64,000 nt of DNA from Ambrosia x helenae (lineage: Eukaryota > Streptophyta > Magnoliopsida > Asterales > Asteraceae). The first letter of the stretch is position 1. Each line of letters opens with the position of its first letter. Below are positions 35,026-45,772 of this stretch, in pieces. The DNA lies in NCBI GenBank assembly GCA_030844895.1, contig CM061223.1, positions 36,206,204-36,270,203 of the forward strand. The letters are read 5' to 3'. The notes beneath the pieces were generated by a model that was not told the DNA's origin, made no database searches, and worked only from the letters and a program-made list of their open reading frames with translations. Position numbers and translations under genes: made by a program.

Positions 35026-37360
35026 GAAGGGATTATTAGGTTTTGATTGGGGAATAAATCTGCAAGTAGGTGAATAATAATTGGAGGGGAGAGAGAGGAT
35101 TGAGAATAAAAGATTATTAGGTTTTGGGGTGAGAAGAAGAGGATTATATATGATAATTGGTAGGTTTTATGTGATTTAATAAAAAAAATGAAAAATTTTA
35201 AAAAAAAATTGCACATCATTATACCACATGGCACATTCAAATGAGGGTTGAAGCCACAATTAAATGCCACATCATCAAATATCAATTCTTTTATATTTTA
35301 TTTATATATATTAATAGATTTATAAACTTTGCCAGACCCACGTATTATCATTCAACAATGAATTTGATCCTTTTAATGGTTTTTTAAGTTTTAATCTCAC
35401 TTGACTTAAATTACATTAAATCCACTTTTGATAGGGCTCAAACTATCTATACTATATTATAAAGCATGAGGGAAGGATTTCAACAAAATTTAAGTAATTA
35501 CAACAAATAATGCATATGATATAATACCCTAATGAAGTTAGTAAGGGATAAAATAGTAATTTTACCTAGGTATTATTAAATTGATCTAATTATCAACTTA
35601 ATTTTAAGGTGCTTAACAGCCAAAGCACACCAAAAGTCTTATTTCAATTAATATGCCATAAATCCAATTGATTCAAATTGAAGTTCCTGTCATTACTATA
35701 TTAGTAAACGAAATTCACCATTTCACTCAACATCAACTCTTTCATATGCTCTTGTGCAAGTTAGATGTGGAAAGGAGCCGATCAGGTAATAAGTTTTATT
35801 CTTGCATCTCCATTTTAGGTGAGTTTTCCAAAGAATTCTTATGCTGGTTTAACTTATTTTGATTGTTAGATTGAGTGGTTAGATTAGCATTTTTAATGTT
35901 GGTTTTATTCAGGCGATTACGAGCTGATTATATTTTAGTGTTTTCTTCTTAGTCAATTACGCTATTGCAAGGTAATTTTAAATTGATGGACCGAATGTAT
36001 TTTTCCATGTATTCATTAGGTGCTTTTGAAAGTCTAAGTCTTGGTTTCTTTTCAATAACCCTTTAGTAAATAATCATTCTCGTAATTACAAAATTTTTAT
36101 ATATTTGAGTTCAATTTTTGTAAGTTATATCAAGTAGATCCTCTTACTTTTTTTTATTTGCGGTCAATAGATCCTCTACTCATTGTTTTTTTATCATGAA
36201 ATTCAAAATGGCTTATTGTTGATATATTTAACACGTATTTTGAAGTTGTATTTATAGTACTTTTCTATTCTTATTGTTCTCTGTAGTTCCATAATTTTGG
36301 CTTCCTTGGGTTTTCCTCTTTCATGGTAATTAAGAAGATTATGAATATGTAAAAGTGGTTTCCTTTAATACTTTTTAATGTTTTCTGCAAATTTGTAGGT
36401 AGAGCCCGTGGTTTTTTTTTTGTTTAATATAATTTGTTTCTATAATTAAGAATATTGAGTTATGGATAAAATGTGTTGTTATAATACTATAAGATAAGAT
36501 GTGCTCTTATGTTAGAATCTTGTGTTATTTATGTAATGACTTGTGCTCTTATGTTAGAATCAATGTTATTATGTTTAGTAGTATGGAGTTAGAATATGCA
36601 TCCTCTTATGACAAATGTGTGAGGTGATTTGTAATCCTTCAATGTGGTCATGTCTTTTCTTCTTGTCGGATCTTGTGTTTTCTGATTATTTGAATAGCAA
36701 CAATATCATCTTCAAGACCATTTTCTAGGTGCTTATTTGTGTTATTATATTTTGCATACTATTTACATAATAACCATAACTATCCTTCCCACCCCACAAC
36801 ATGAGCACTGAAAACAAATCCTTCAAAAGGCTCACATCAAAGATACAAAGGTAGATATGTCAAAACTATAACACATATAATGGGTCAATACAGTTTATTG
36901 GTTATGTCAAAACTAATTCGCTACATATTTAACCCGAATTCGTTGCCTGACATTGATACATAATTTGCAAGTATGAATATATGCATATATCTTATCCACA
37001 TAAAAAGAAGCGTAACCACAAGCACAACCTTAAAAATTGTTCTAGCTGGAACAAAACCACAACTTCTTTTTACCATAATAATAGGCTGACTAACTAATCG
37101 TAGTATTTCGATAAACATCATCAACAAAACGAATGTTTTCCTTTTATATTATCACATTGAAAGATAGGTATGGCATACTTTGTAAAGAACAAAATCTTTC
37201 TCTTTTCCTCTTTTGTAGCTATAGACATACAATGAAAATAAGGCACAATTTGTAGTAGACTGTTGTATTGGTCAAATAAATGCTCAACATTATTCCTTTG
37301 AAGCAACCTGACTCTGTCTTACTATAAACTAATAATATTCATTAAAGCATAGATTTATAG

Positions 37361-39980
37361 TGTCACACCCTCAAATTACCACTGCGGAGTTTCACCGCGA
37401 GGCGCGTGACACACCAGGATCCAAGTCAACGGTCACAATAAACAACACTATATGATACGTAAAACTGACATAAGTAAACCATTAAGGTTCAAACTGTTCC
37501 AACACAGCGGAAGCATAATATGTATTACAACTCAAAATGAAATATAAAGTCTGAAATGTTTAACAAAACGTGCATATGATTCCTAGACGCCGTGAGACTC
37601 CGTGCGCCTATCGACAGCTGCTACCTTAGCGACCTGAGACAAACATGCTAAAAACGTCAGCAAATAATGCCGGTGAGTTCACAGGTTTTTAAGTAAAACG
37701 TTTCAAGAACTTTTGAAAGACTATCATGATACTACCGACCGATGAAAACACTCGTTAAATGTTTGAACTTCATAACGAACCTCCCAAACGAACTATCGCC
37801 CACCGAAGTCAACGAACTACCATCCCATGGTCAACGAACTGCTTTACCATAGCTAACGAACTACCATCCCATGGCCAACGAACTACTATAACATAGCTAA
37901 CGAACTACCACATAGAGGCTAACGAACTACCGCACCACGGCTAACGAACTGCCACAACATAGGCCATATAATACGGAACATAAATGAATACCTTGAACCC
38001 AAATGAACACTCCCAAAACGTAGTGAATACATGAGTACCCAAAACATAGTTGTCACGCCTTTTAGGAAAAACACATTTGACACACGTTTAAAGAACACAG
38101 CATGTTTTCTCCCCCGAAATTGTAAAACCAGTAAAAGAGTGGGGCCGTGAAACTCACCTTAAAGTGCGTCCTCTGGTAACTAGAATTCCAACACGTGAAT
38201 GATAATCCCAACTACTGACAACCTATCAATGAGTTTACATAAGTGTAATGACTATTAACCCGAAGGCTAACTAGTCCCCGATTGTCCAGATCTTGACTAC
38301 GTATGTTAAAAAGTGTGTTTAAACGTTAACCGGACATCCCAGACCGACCCGACATCCCGTTGGTGACCCATTACATCAATTAGTCATGCACATAAGTTTA
38401 ACACATAAGTTTCAAGCATAAAACACTTAGTTCGTATCAAAAATCTCATTTCTGTTAACGTAGGGCCGAACGTGGCTTTGAGTGGTCGAAGGTGGCTTTA
38501 AACTCCCACCTTCGCCCCTTTTCTTCCACCTTCGCCCCTTCAGTTCCAGGTTCGACCCTTGGAAGTCCACCTTCGACCGTTAGACTGGTCGAAGGTATTC
38601 CAGGTTCGCCCCTGCTGTTAGATTTTCCCAAAAACGCGTCGAAAACATCCGAAAACATCACGAAACATCATGAACTACAGCAGTCAAGCATCATTAACAT
38701 ATTCCTACGAAACCCTACCGATTTTACCCCAAAATCTATCCGTTTTTACAAGTTTCCTAAAATAGTAAATTATGGAGATGTCACATCATCATGCATGAAA
38801 TTATTACCCAATTAGGAAACTTTCTGAATTTAATCAATCATTAGCTCATCATACTTAAATCATTATGAACAAGAAACCCCTATCATAACTCTATCATTAC
38901 CATCCAAAAACAAGCCCTAAATCTAACTAAAAACCCCTTTAATCGACAAAACACCATCAACAATCAATTGTAACATGTTTCAATCATAACTCTCTATTAA
39001 TAACAGCCCTAGGTTGTAGTCATGTCATCTACATAGCAAGTAATCATCAAACAATGCTTAATACCACATAAACACATGTTAAATTGTATGAAAACTCATT
39101 GTTTATGAATAGGTTTTATTTAGAAAGATATTAGGAAGGTTTTTACCCATAAAACATGTTGATATCAGATCTGGACCCTTGGGGTTTAGATGAAAACAAG
39201 TTAAAATTGTTTAAAAAGGATTTGAAATGAAGAACACACCTTAGATTTTCACTTGTAATGATTTAGAGAGTTAGGTTATGAAAAACAAGCTCAAAAACTC
39301 CTTCCCCAATGATAATAGCTGATAGAGAGTGTTTGGAGGCGTTTAGGGTTTGTGAAATGGTGAAAAATGGCTAAGGATGGTATTTATACCCAGTCCAGGT
39401 TCGCCCCTTTTATGTGGTCGAATGTGGAACTTTTCCACATTCGCCCATTTGTAATGGTCGAATGTGGAACTTTTCCACATTCGCCCACTTTGTTTCTACG
39501 TTCGCCCATTTTTCAAGTTCCATTTCCACGTTCGCCCACTATTTCCACATTCAGGTCATCAGCACCTTTTTAACACATGTCAACAGCACTTTTTAACACA
39601 TGTTAACCTTTTCCCAGTTTGTTGTGTTTAACGCATTCTAACACATCTTAACACATGAGCATGCACCCATAGTCTATGTTTAGCATATTTAGGCACGTAT
39701 AATCATTTGTACATCGTTTAAGCAAGTATAAGTATACAATCCACCACACGACCCATAATCTACACATATACTTAATTAGTTCATGTAATGTCACCAACAA
39801 CGGAACCCGGTACTAGTGTATTCCCCAAAATGACTCCCAATGATCCTCCAGATCATTGAACCCTGGACAATCCTAATCTGACCCGACTCAACTAACCCAG
39901 TTAAGTTTGTTTATAAACGTTTCTCGCTAAGGTAGACTTAGATGTTACTATTATGTTTAAGCCGAACATGCCGGGTGTCA
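37361..39980 (-). repeat. 3' LTR of the gag-only element
   Basis: It starts TGTCACACCC and ends GGGTGTCA on the plus strand. It contains reiterated TAACGAACTACC (37795-37965), CCACCTTCGCCCCTT (38500-38600) and TTCCACATTCGCCCA (39435-39545) motifs. No gene; the small ORFs inside are LTR sequence. Confidence 0.85.
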
Positions 39981-40092
39981 CATCATCCCCCTGTTGAAAG
40001 AATTTTCGTCCCGAAAATTTCCCGAAGTCAAAGAGAACGAAGCGATAAAAAGAAAAATTTTCCCGGTCGTCACATCATCCCCCTGTTGAAAG
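39979..40092 (-). other. Polypurine tract of the gag-only element, present twice
   Basis: On the minus strand CTTTCAACAGGGGGATGATG directly precedes the LTR start (39981-40000). The same sequence recurs 92 bp inside, at 40071-40092. Only the outer one adjoins the LTR. Confidence 0.65.
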
Positions 40093-40346
40093 GAATCTCG
40101 CCCCGAGATTCACTCTTCGACAGTAATGAGTGTCGACCTAACCCAAGTAACGTTTTCTAGAACACAAACGAAATGATAACCACGAACGAAAGATGATATC
40201 AACGAATACTCTATGCCGGGGAACCGCCCTCCCCAAAGTGAATACAAAACAATGAATCCTCCTGATCGAAGGCCTACTAGAGACTACTGTGATCGGTATA
40301 AATGACACACCGGTACCGTCCAAGTAGCATCTCCAAAGGACCCACA

Positions 40347-41699
40347 TCAGACCCATGAATGCAAAATGATAACCAAATACCAGACTGAATGCATACAATG
40401 AATACGAATCGCCAAACAACGTGAATGAGAATGAGTACTAGCATAACGAAAATCAAGAAAAGAATACTCACCAGTAACAGTATCAGGATCCTCCTGGTTC
40501 TCCCTAGCGCCAATGGCGTAGACATGACCACGAGTAGTTCGGCCGCCACCTTCGTTCCCTGCACCACCTGCAGTCCCTTGATTCAGCTTAGGACAATCAC
40601 GTTTGAAGTGCCCAGTCTCCCCACAGTTATAACACCCTTGGTTCCCCTGAGGGACAGGGGCAGGGACAACCGCTTGGCCTGGAACTGTCTGTAGATTGAC
40701 TCTACAGTTTTTAGCAACATGGCCCACACGCTTACAGCGGTTGCAACGAAACTTCTCACAGCTGCCATAATGATGGAACCCACATTGATTGCACTCCGGC
40801 AGTTTCCCCGTGTACCCGTCTTGCCTCTGATCCGAAGACGATCCCAAAGCCTCAGTCTTCCTCACCTGTTGTTGCGGTTGACCCGCACTTGCACTCTTCC
40901 CAGCACCATCCCACTTTCGCTTGTTGTCCGCAGGGGCTTTCACAGCAGCACCCCTTGGAGGTAGAACGCCCTCAGCAACCTTCATGTTGGTCAGCTTGTG
41001 AGCTGCCCGAACAGTGGCCAACATAGTAGTGTGATCAGCAGCGGCAACAAGTCCAGCAACCTCCGGCACTAACCCAGCAACGTAGTGCTCAATCCTTCGG
41101 TACTCCGGTGTAGCCAAACCGGGGCACATCACAGCCAACTCGTTGTGCCTAGCAGTAAACTCCTCGATCTCCGACCCAACCATCTTCAGATTCCAAAACT
41201 CATGCTCCAACTTCATAATCTCGTCTCTTGGGCAATACTCTGCCCTCAACATCTGAACAAACTCGGTCCATGGCATAGCATTGGCCTCACCCAGACCAAG
41301 GTTCGCAGTGGTGGAGTTCCACCAGGTCAACGCATGTCCCTCCAGTGTAGCAGACGCATACTTGACGCGATCAGCGTCGGGACAGTTACACATAGCAAAC
41401 ACCGACTCAATCTTCTCCAACCACCTAAGTAGTCCCACCGCTCCTTCAGTCCCATTGAAGAAATGGGGCTTACAGTCCATAAACTTCTTGTAGGTGCACC
41501 CAGACTGTCCCTGATTAGTGTTTCCCAGGGTCTGCTGAGCAGCTTGGAAAGCGGCCAACGCAACGTTCAACTGTTGCTGCAACATGTGCTCCAACTCTGC
41601 CTGAGTCATGGTGATGTTCCCACCACCTCGTCCACCGCCATTGCGACCCCCACCGCCACCACGGCGTCCACCAGCACGTCCACCCGCGCGACCAGACAT
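40347..41699 (-). CDS. Gag protein of a Tekay/Del-type element
   Basis: 450 residues from ATG 41697-41699 (MSGRAGGRAGG). An upstream in-frame start would add 13 residues but is not family-like. The Arg/Gly-rich N-terminus is followed by a Gln-rich helix, the retrotransposon Gag core (about 110-205, with LEGHALTWWNS and EFTARHNEL) and zinc knuckles: an atypical one (C303, C306, C314), C319-C322-H327-C332, and CYNCGETGHFKRDC (356-369). The frame is intact. After EDPDTVTG, where protease would normally start, the sequence reads GTGAGTATTC, a splice-donor look-alike, and the last 40 residues are unrelated. It would package RNA in trans if expressed. Confidence 0.88.
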   Translation of the reverse strand: MSGRAGGRAGGRRGGGGGRNGGGRGGGNITMTQAELEHMLQQQLNVALAAFQAAQQTLGNTNQGQSGCTYKKFMDCKPHFFNGTEGAVGLLRWLEKIESVFAMCNCPDADRVKYASATLEGHALTWWNSTTANLGLGEANAMPWTEFVQMLRAEYCPRDEIMKLEHEFWNLKMVGSEIEEFTARHNELAVMCPGLATPEYRRIEHYVAGLVPEVAGLVAAADHTTMLATVRAAHKLTNMKVAEGVLPPRGAAVKAPADNKRKWDGAGKSASAGQPQQQVRKTEALGSSSDQRQDGYTGKLPECNQCGFHHYGSCEKFRCNRCKRVGHVAKNCRVNLQTVPGQAVVPAPVPQGNQGCYNCGETGHFKRDCPKLNQGTAGGAGNEGGGRTTRGHVYAIGARENQEDPDTVTGEYSFLDFRYASTHSHSRCLAIRIHCMHSVWYLVIILHSWV

Positions 41700-42093
41700 G
41701 TTCTGCCAAACATGAGACAAGACACTCAAAATCACCAACAGATCGAGCTACAAGTGACCCAAACGAATTTAGAACATGGTTCCAGCATGACCATTAGTCC
41801 GAACACGAAGTCCACCAAGATTTTCATGCATTTCGATTTATGATTTCGTGTGCACCCGAAATAACAAATCGCTCTACATGGTCCTCTAGGCGTGCTCCTA
41901 GCTAGAACTTCAAATCACCCGATACACACATTCCTAAAATAACGCGATACTGTGTGATGAGGACACCGACACCCCGACAAGGCTAGTATGGTTACCAAAC
42001 GACACGACTCGTAACTATGTGTGACCGTCTAACGTGTGTGATACTCGGCTATAGACTAGACTCTACATGCAGTCCTAGTTCACTATAACCATT

Positions 42094-42106
42094 GGCTCTG
42101 ATACCA
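42094..42106 (-). other. tRNA-Met primer binding site of the gag-only element
   Basis: The minus strand reads TGGTATCAGAGCC three bases after the LTR end ...GTGTGACA. Confidence 0.9.
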
Positions 42107-42109
42107 ATC

Positions 42110-44640
42110 TGTCACACCCTCAAATTACCACTGCGGAGTTTCACCGCGAGGCGCGTGACACACCAGGATCCAAGTCAACGGTCACAATAAACAACACTAT
42201 ATGATACGTAAAACTGACATAAGTAAACCATTAAGGTTCAAACTGTTCCAACACAGCGGAAGCATAATATGTATTACAACTCAAAATGAAATATAAAGTC
42301 TGAAATGTTTAACAAAACGTGCATATGATTCCTAGACGCCGTGAGACTCCGTGCGCCTATCGACAGCTGCTACCTTAGCGACCTGAGACAAACATGCTAA
42401 AAACGTCAGCAAATAATGCCGGTGAGTTCACAGGTTTTTAAGTAAAACGTTTCACGAACCTTTGAAAGACTATCATGATACTACCGACCGATGAAAACAC
42501 TCGTTAAATGTTTGAACTTCATAACGAACCTCCCAAACGAACTATCGCCCACCGAAGTCAACGAACTACCATCCCATGGTCAACGAACTGCTTTACCATA
42601 GCTAACGAACTACCATCCCATGGCCAACAAACTACTATAACATAGCTAACGAACTACCACATAGAGGCTAACGAACTACCGCACCACGGCTAACGAACTG
42701 CCACAACATAGGCCATATAATACGGAACATAAATGAATACCTTGAACCCAAATGAACACTCCCAAAACGTAGTGAATACATGAGTACCCAAAACATAGTT
42801 GTCACGCCTTTTAGGAAAAACACATTTGACACACGTTTAAAGAACACAGCATGTTTTCTCCCCCGAAATTGTAAAACCAGTAAAAGAGTGGGGCCGTGAA
42901 ACTCACCTTAAAGTGCGTCCTCTGGTAACTAGAATTCCAACACGTGAATGATAATCCCAACTACTGACAACCTATCAATGAGTTTACATAAGTGTAATGA
43001 CTATTAACCCGAAGGCTAACTAATCCCCCATTGTCCAGATCTTGACTACGTATGTTAAAAAGTGTGTTTAAACGTTAACCGGACATCCCAGACCGACCCG
43101 ACATCCCGTTGGTGACCCATTACATCAATTAGTCATGCACATAAGTTTAACACATAAGTTTCAAGCATAAAACACTTAGTTCGTATCAAAAATCTCATTT
43201 CTGTTAACGTAGGGCCGAACGTGGCTTTGAGTGGTCGAAGGTGGCTTTAAACTCCCACCTTCGCCCCTTTTCTTCCACCTTCGCCCCTTCAGTTCCAGGT
43301 TCGACCCTTGGAAGTCCACCTTCGACCGTTAGACTGGTCGAAGGTATTCCAGGTTCGCCCCTGCTGTTAGATTTTCCCAAAAACGCGTCGAAAACATCCG
43401 AAAACATCACGAAACATCATGAACTACAGCAGTCAAGCATCATTAACATATTCCTACGAAACCCTACCGATTTTACCCCAAAATCTATCCGTTTTTACAA
43501 GTTTCCTAAAATAGTAAATTATGGAGATGTCACATCATCATGCATGAAATTATTACCCAATTAGGAAACTTTCTGAATTTAATCAATCATTAGCTCATCA
43601 TACTTAAATCATTATGAACAAGAAAGCCCTATCATAACTCTATCATTACCATCCAAAAACAAGCCCTAATTCTAACTAAAAACCCCTTTAATCGACAAAA
43701 CACCATCAACAATCAATTGTAACATGTTTCAATCATAACTCTCTATTAATAACAGCCCTAGGTTGTAGTCATGTCATCTACATAGCAAGTAATCATCAAA
43801 CAATGCTTAATACCACATAAACACATGTTAAATTGTATGAAAACTCATTGTTTATGAATAGGTTTTATTTAGAAAGATATTAGGAAGGTTTTTACCCATA
43901 AAACATGTTGATATCAGATCTGGACCCTTGGGGTTTAGATGAAAACAAGTTAAAATTGTTTAAAAAGGATTTGAAATGAAGAACACACCTTAGATTTTCA
44001 CTTGTAATGATTTAGAGAGTTAGGTTATGAAAAACAAGCTCAAAAACTCCTTCCCCAATGATAATAGCTGATAGAGAGTGTTTGGAGGCGTTTAGGGTTT
44101 GTGAAATGGTGAAAAATGGCTAAGGATGGTATTTATACCCAGTCCAGGTTCGCCCCTTTTATGTGGTCGAATGTGGAACTTTTCCACATTCGCCCATTTG
44201 TAATGGTCGAATGTGGAACTTTTCCACATTCGCCCACTTTGTTTCTACGTTTGCCCATTTTTCAAGTTCCATTTCCACGTTCGCCCACTATTTCCACATT
44301 CAGGTCATCAGCACCTTTTTAACACATGTCAACAGCACTTTTTAACACATGTTAACCTTTTCCCAGTTTGTTGTGTTTAACGCATTCTAACACATCTTAA
44401 CACATAAGCATGCACCCATAGTCTATGTTTAGCATATTTAGGCACGTATAATCATTTGTACATCGTTTAAGCAAGTATAAGTATACAATCCACCACACGA
44501 CCCATAATCTACACATATACTTAATTAGTTCATGTAATGTCACCAACAACGGAACCCGGTACTAGTGTATTCCCCAAAATGACTCCCAATGATCCTCCAG
44601 ATCATTGAACCCTGGACAATCCTAATCTGACCCGACTCAA
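42110..44640 (-). repeat. 5' LTR of the gag-only element, outer 89 bp missing
   Basis: Collinear with 37361-39891, about 99.6% identical by eye. It breaks at 44640 into the Helitron 3' terminal sequence. Confidence 0.85.
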
Positions 44641-44681
44641 AGTGGTGTGTTTCCCGCTGCATCGTGCGGGCACCCCACTAG

Positions 44682-45474
44682 TTGGCTTTAAGGGAAGCAA
44701 CGTCACACTAACACCTAACTCCAACGGACTTGACAATAACACCTAAGAGTATTCTTAATAGCTTCCTCATCCTACATTCACTCATAACCAATCACAACCA
44801 CATATTACATTAAAAATTATTACAGTTTCTCTCTTCTCCATTCACAACCACTTTCAACAAATATTAAAAAATAAATACAGTTTTTCAGTTTTCCCTAAAA
44901 GATTCCCCATTTTCTTTACTCACAACAACTTTAAGCCTCATAAAAAAATTATAGGGTTTTGTCTCACCAAAAAATTGTGGCACTACTGTGAATGCTCTAA
45001 CACCATATTAACTTTATTTTTCTATAACTATGTTGTTGGTAATTTATTTTCTTTTAAAGAATACGCAGTTGTGTTTAAAAAATTTATTGACATTCTCATA
45101 TAGATGTTGAAAACGAGGGTTATTTAAGAACAAATATATTTTCATATTGTAAGCTATAACAATTACTGTTGTACAATTTGTACCAAAGGGTTAATGCCGT
45201 AACAAATCAAACAATATCGCTATAGGTTTACGCTTTTTTTAATCTATATTTAAAACACGATTACTTTTGTTACATTTGTTTAATGCAAAGTTTGGAATAT
45301 TACGATATTTTTTTAATCACATTTCTTTACTTAGGCGCTGTGGATTCATACACCCCTACTTTAGGATTCATACACCCTAGCCTACACCTATCACCAATAA
45401 GAAGCTGTCACATACCCAGAATATGACGTCATACACTTCAAATTTGATGTCACGAGGTGTATAATCCTAGAACC
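44682..45474. other. AT-rich intergenic DNA, no gene seen
   Basis: About 790 bp with no supportable ORF. ATTCATACACCC occurs twice near 45344-45373. Confidence 0.5.
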
Positions 45475-45772
45475 ATTGTTTTGAAAACCGGACCGGACCG
45501 GCCGGTCGGACCGGTCGGACCGGGCTCCGGGGCCTGGACCGGTCCGGTTCGGGTAGTCGGACCGTTTTTGCAGCGAACCGGGGTTGAACCAGTGAACCGG
45601 CCGGTCGGACCGGAAACCGGACCGGTCGGACCGGATTTTTTTTATTTTTTTTTAATTTTTTTTAATTTTTTTTTTTGTTTTTTGGGCCGGTTCGTCGAAC
45701 CGGTCGGACCGGTCGAACCGGTGAACCGGCCGGGGGTCCGGTTCGACGTCCGGTCTGGTTCTGAAAACCTTG
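45475..45772. repeat. CCGG-rich fold-back repeat
   Basis: Outer sequences GTTTTGAAAACCGGACCGG and CCGGTCTGGTTCTGAAAACC are roughly inverted and enclose many copies of CCGGTCGGACCGG around a T-rich centre (45638-45680). The 106-codon ORF across it is a by-product of the repeat. A partial relative lies at 47651-47731 (CGGTCCGGGTTTCAAAACA). Confidence 0.7.

Larger units (their letters stand above)
29668..35318 (-). mobile_element. Minus-strand Helitron carrying fragments of three host genes
   Basis: On the minus strand it begins TCTATTAATATATATA at 35318 after an A and ends near 29668 in TTAG followed by T. A hairpin (AACCC...GGGTT with an extra GG/CC and a bulge, 29678-29699) lies about ten bases before the end. 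TTAG departs from the consensus CTRR, so the 3' end is less certain than the others. Inside, all on the minus strand, are exon pieces of IDH, COX5b and a G3BP/NTF2 protein, a layout typical of Helitron gene capture. A 2.9-kb solo LTR (31693-34619) interrupts it. No helicase or Rep is present, so it is non-autonomous. Confidence 0.55.
37361..44640 (-). mobile_element. Gag-only LTR retrotransposon (TR-GAG type, Tekay/Del-like), nested in a Helitron
   Basis: The left LTR 37361-39980 (2,620 bp) and right LTR 42110-44640 (2,531 bp, missing its outer 89 bp) differ by about ten substitutions and no net indel. The element reads on the minus strand: tRNA-Met primer site at 42094-42106, gag 41699-40347, polypurine tract at 39981-40000. 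The internal region is only 2.1 kb and lacks protease, RT, RNase H and integrase, so it depends on other elements. The right LTR joins directly to the Helitron 3' tail, so its outer end and any target duplication were lost. Confidence 0.85.
35446..44681 (+). mobile_element. Helitron with a nested gag-only LTR element
   Basis: The 5' end TCTATACTATATTATAAAGC at 35446 follows A. The 3' end is CTAG at 44678-44681 before T, preceded by a hairpin CCCGC (44653-44657)/GCGGG (44666-44670). Removing 37361-44640 leaves about 1.96 kb. That remaining sequence (35446-37360) is AT-rich without a supportable gene. Short minus-strand ORFs at 36921-37127 and 37121-37306 are unrecognised and may be captured fragments. 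No Rep or helicase is present, so it is non-autonomous. Confidence 0.7.

Noticed and set aside
38455..38815. ORFs of 68 and 107 codons, repeated at 43204-43564
   Set aside because: Both lie inside the two LTRs. The identity reflects LTR duplication, not gene conservation.
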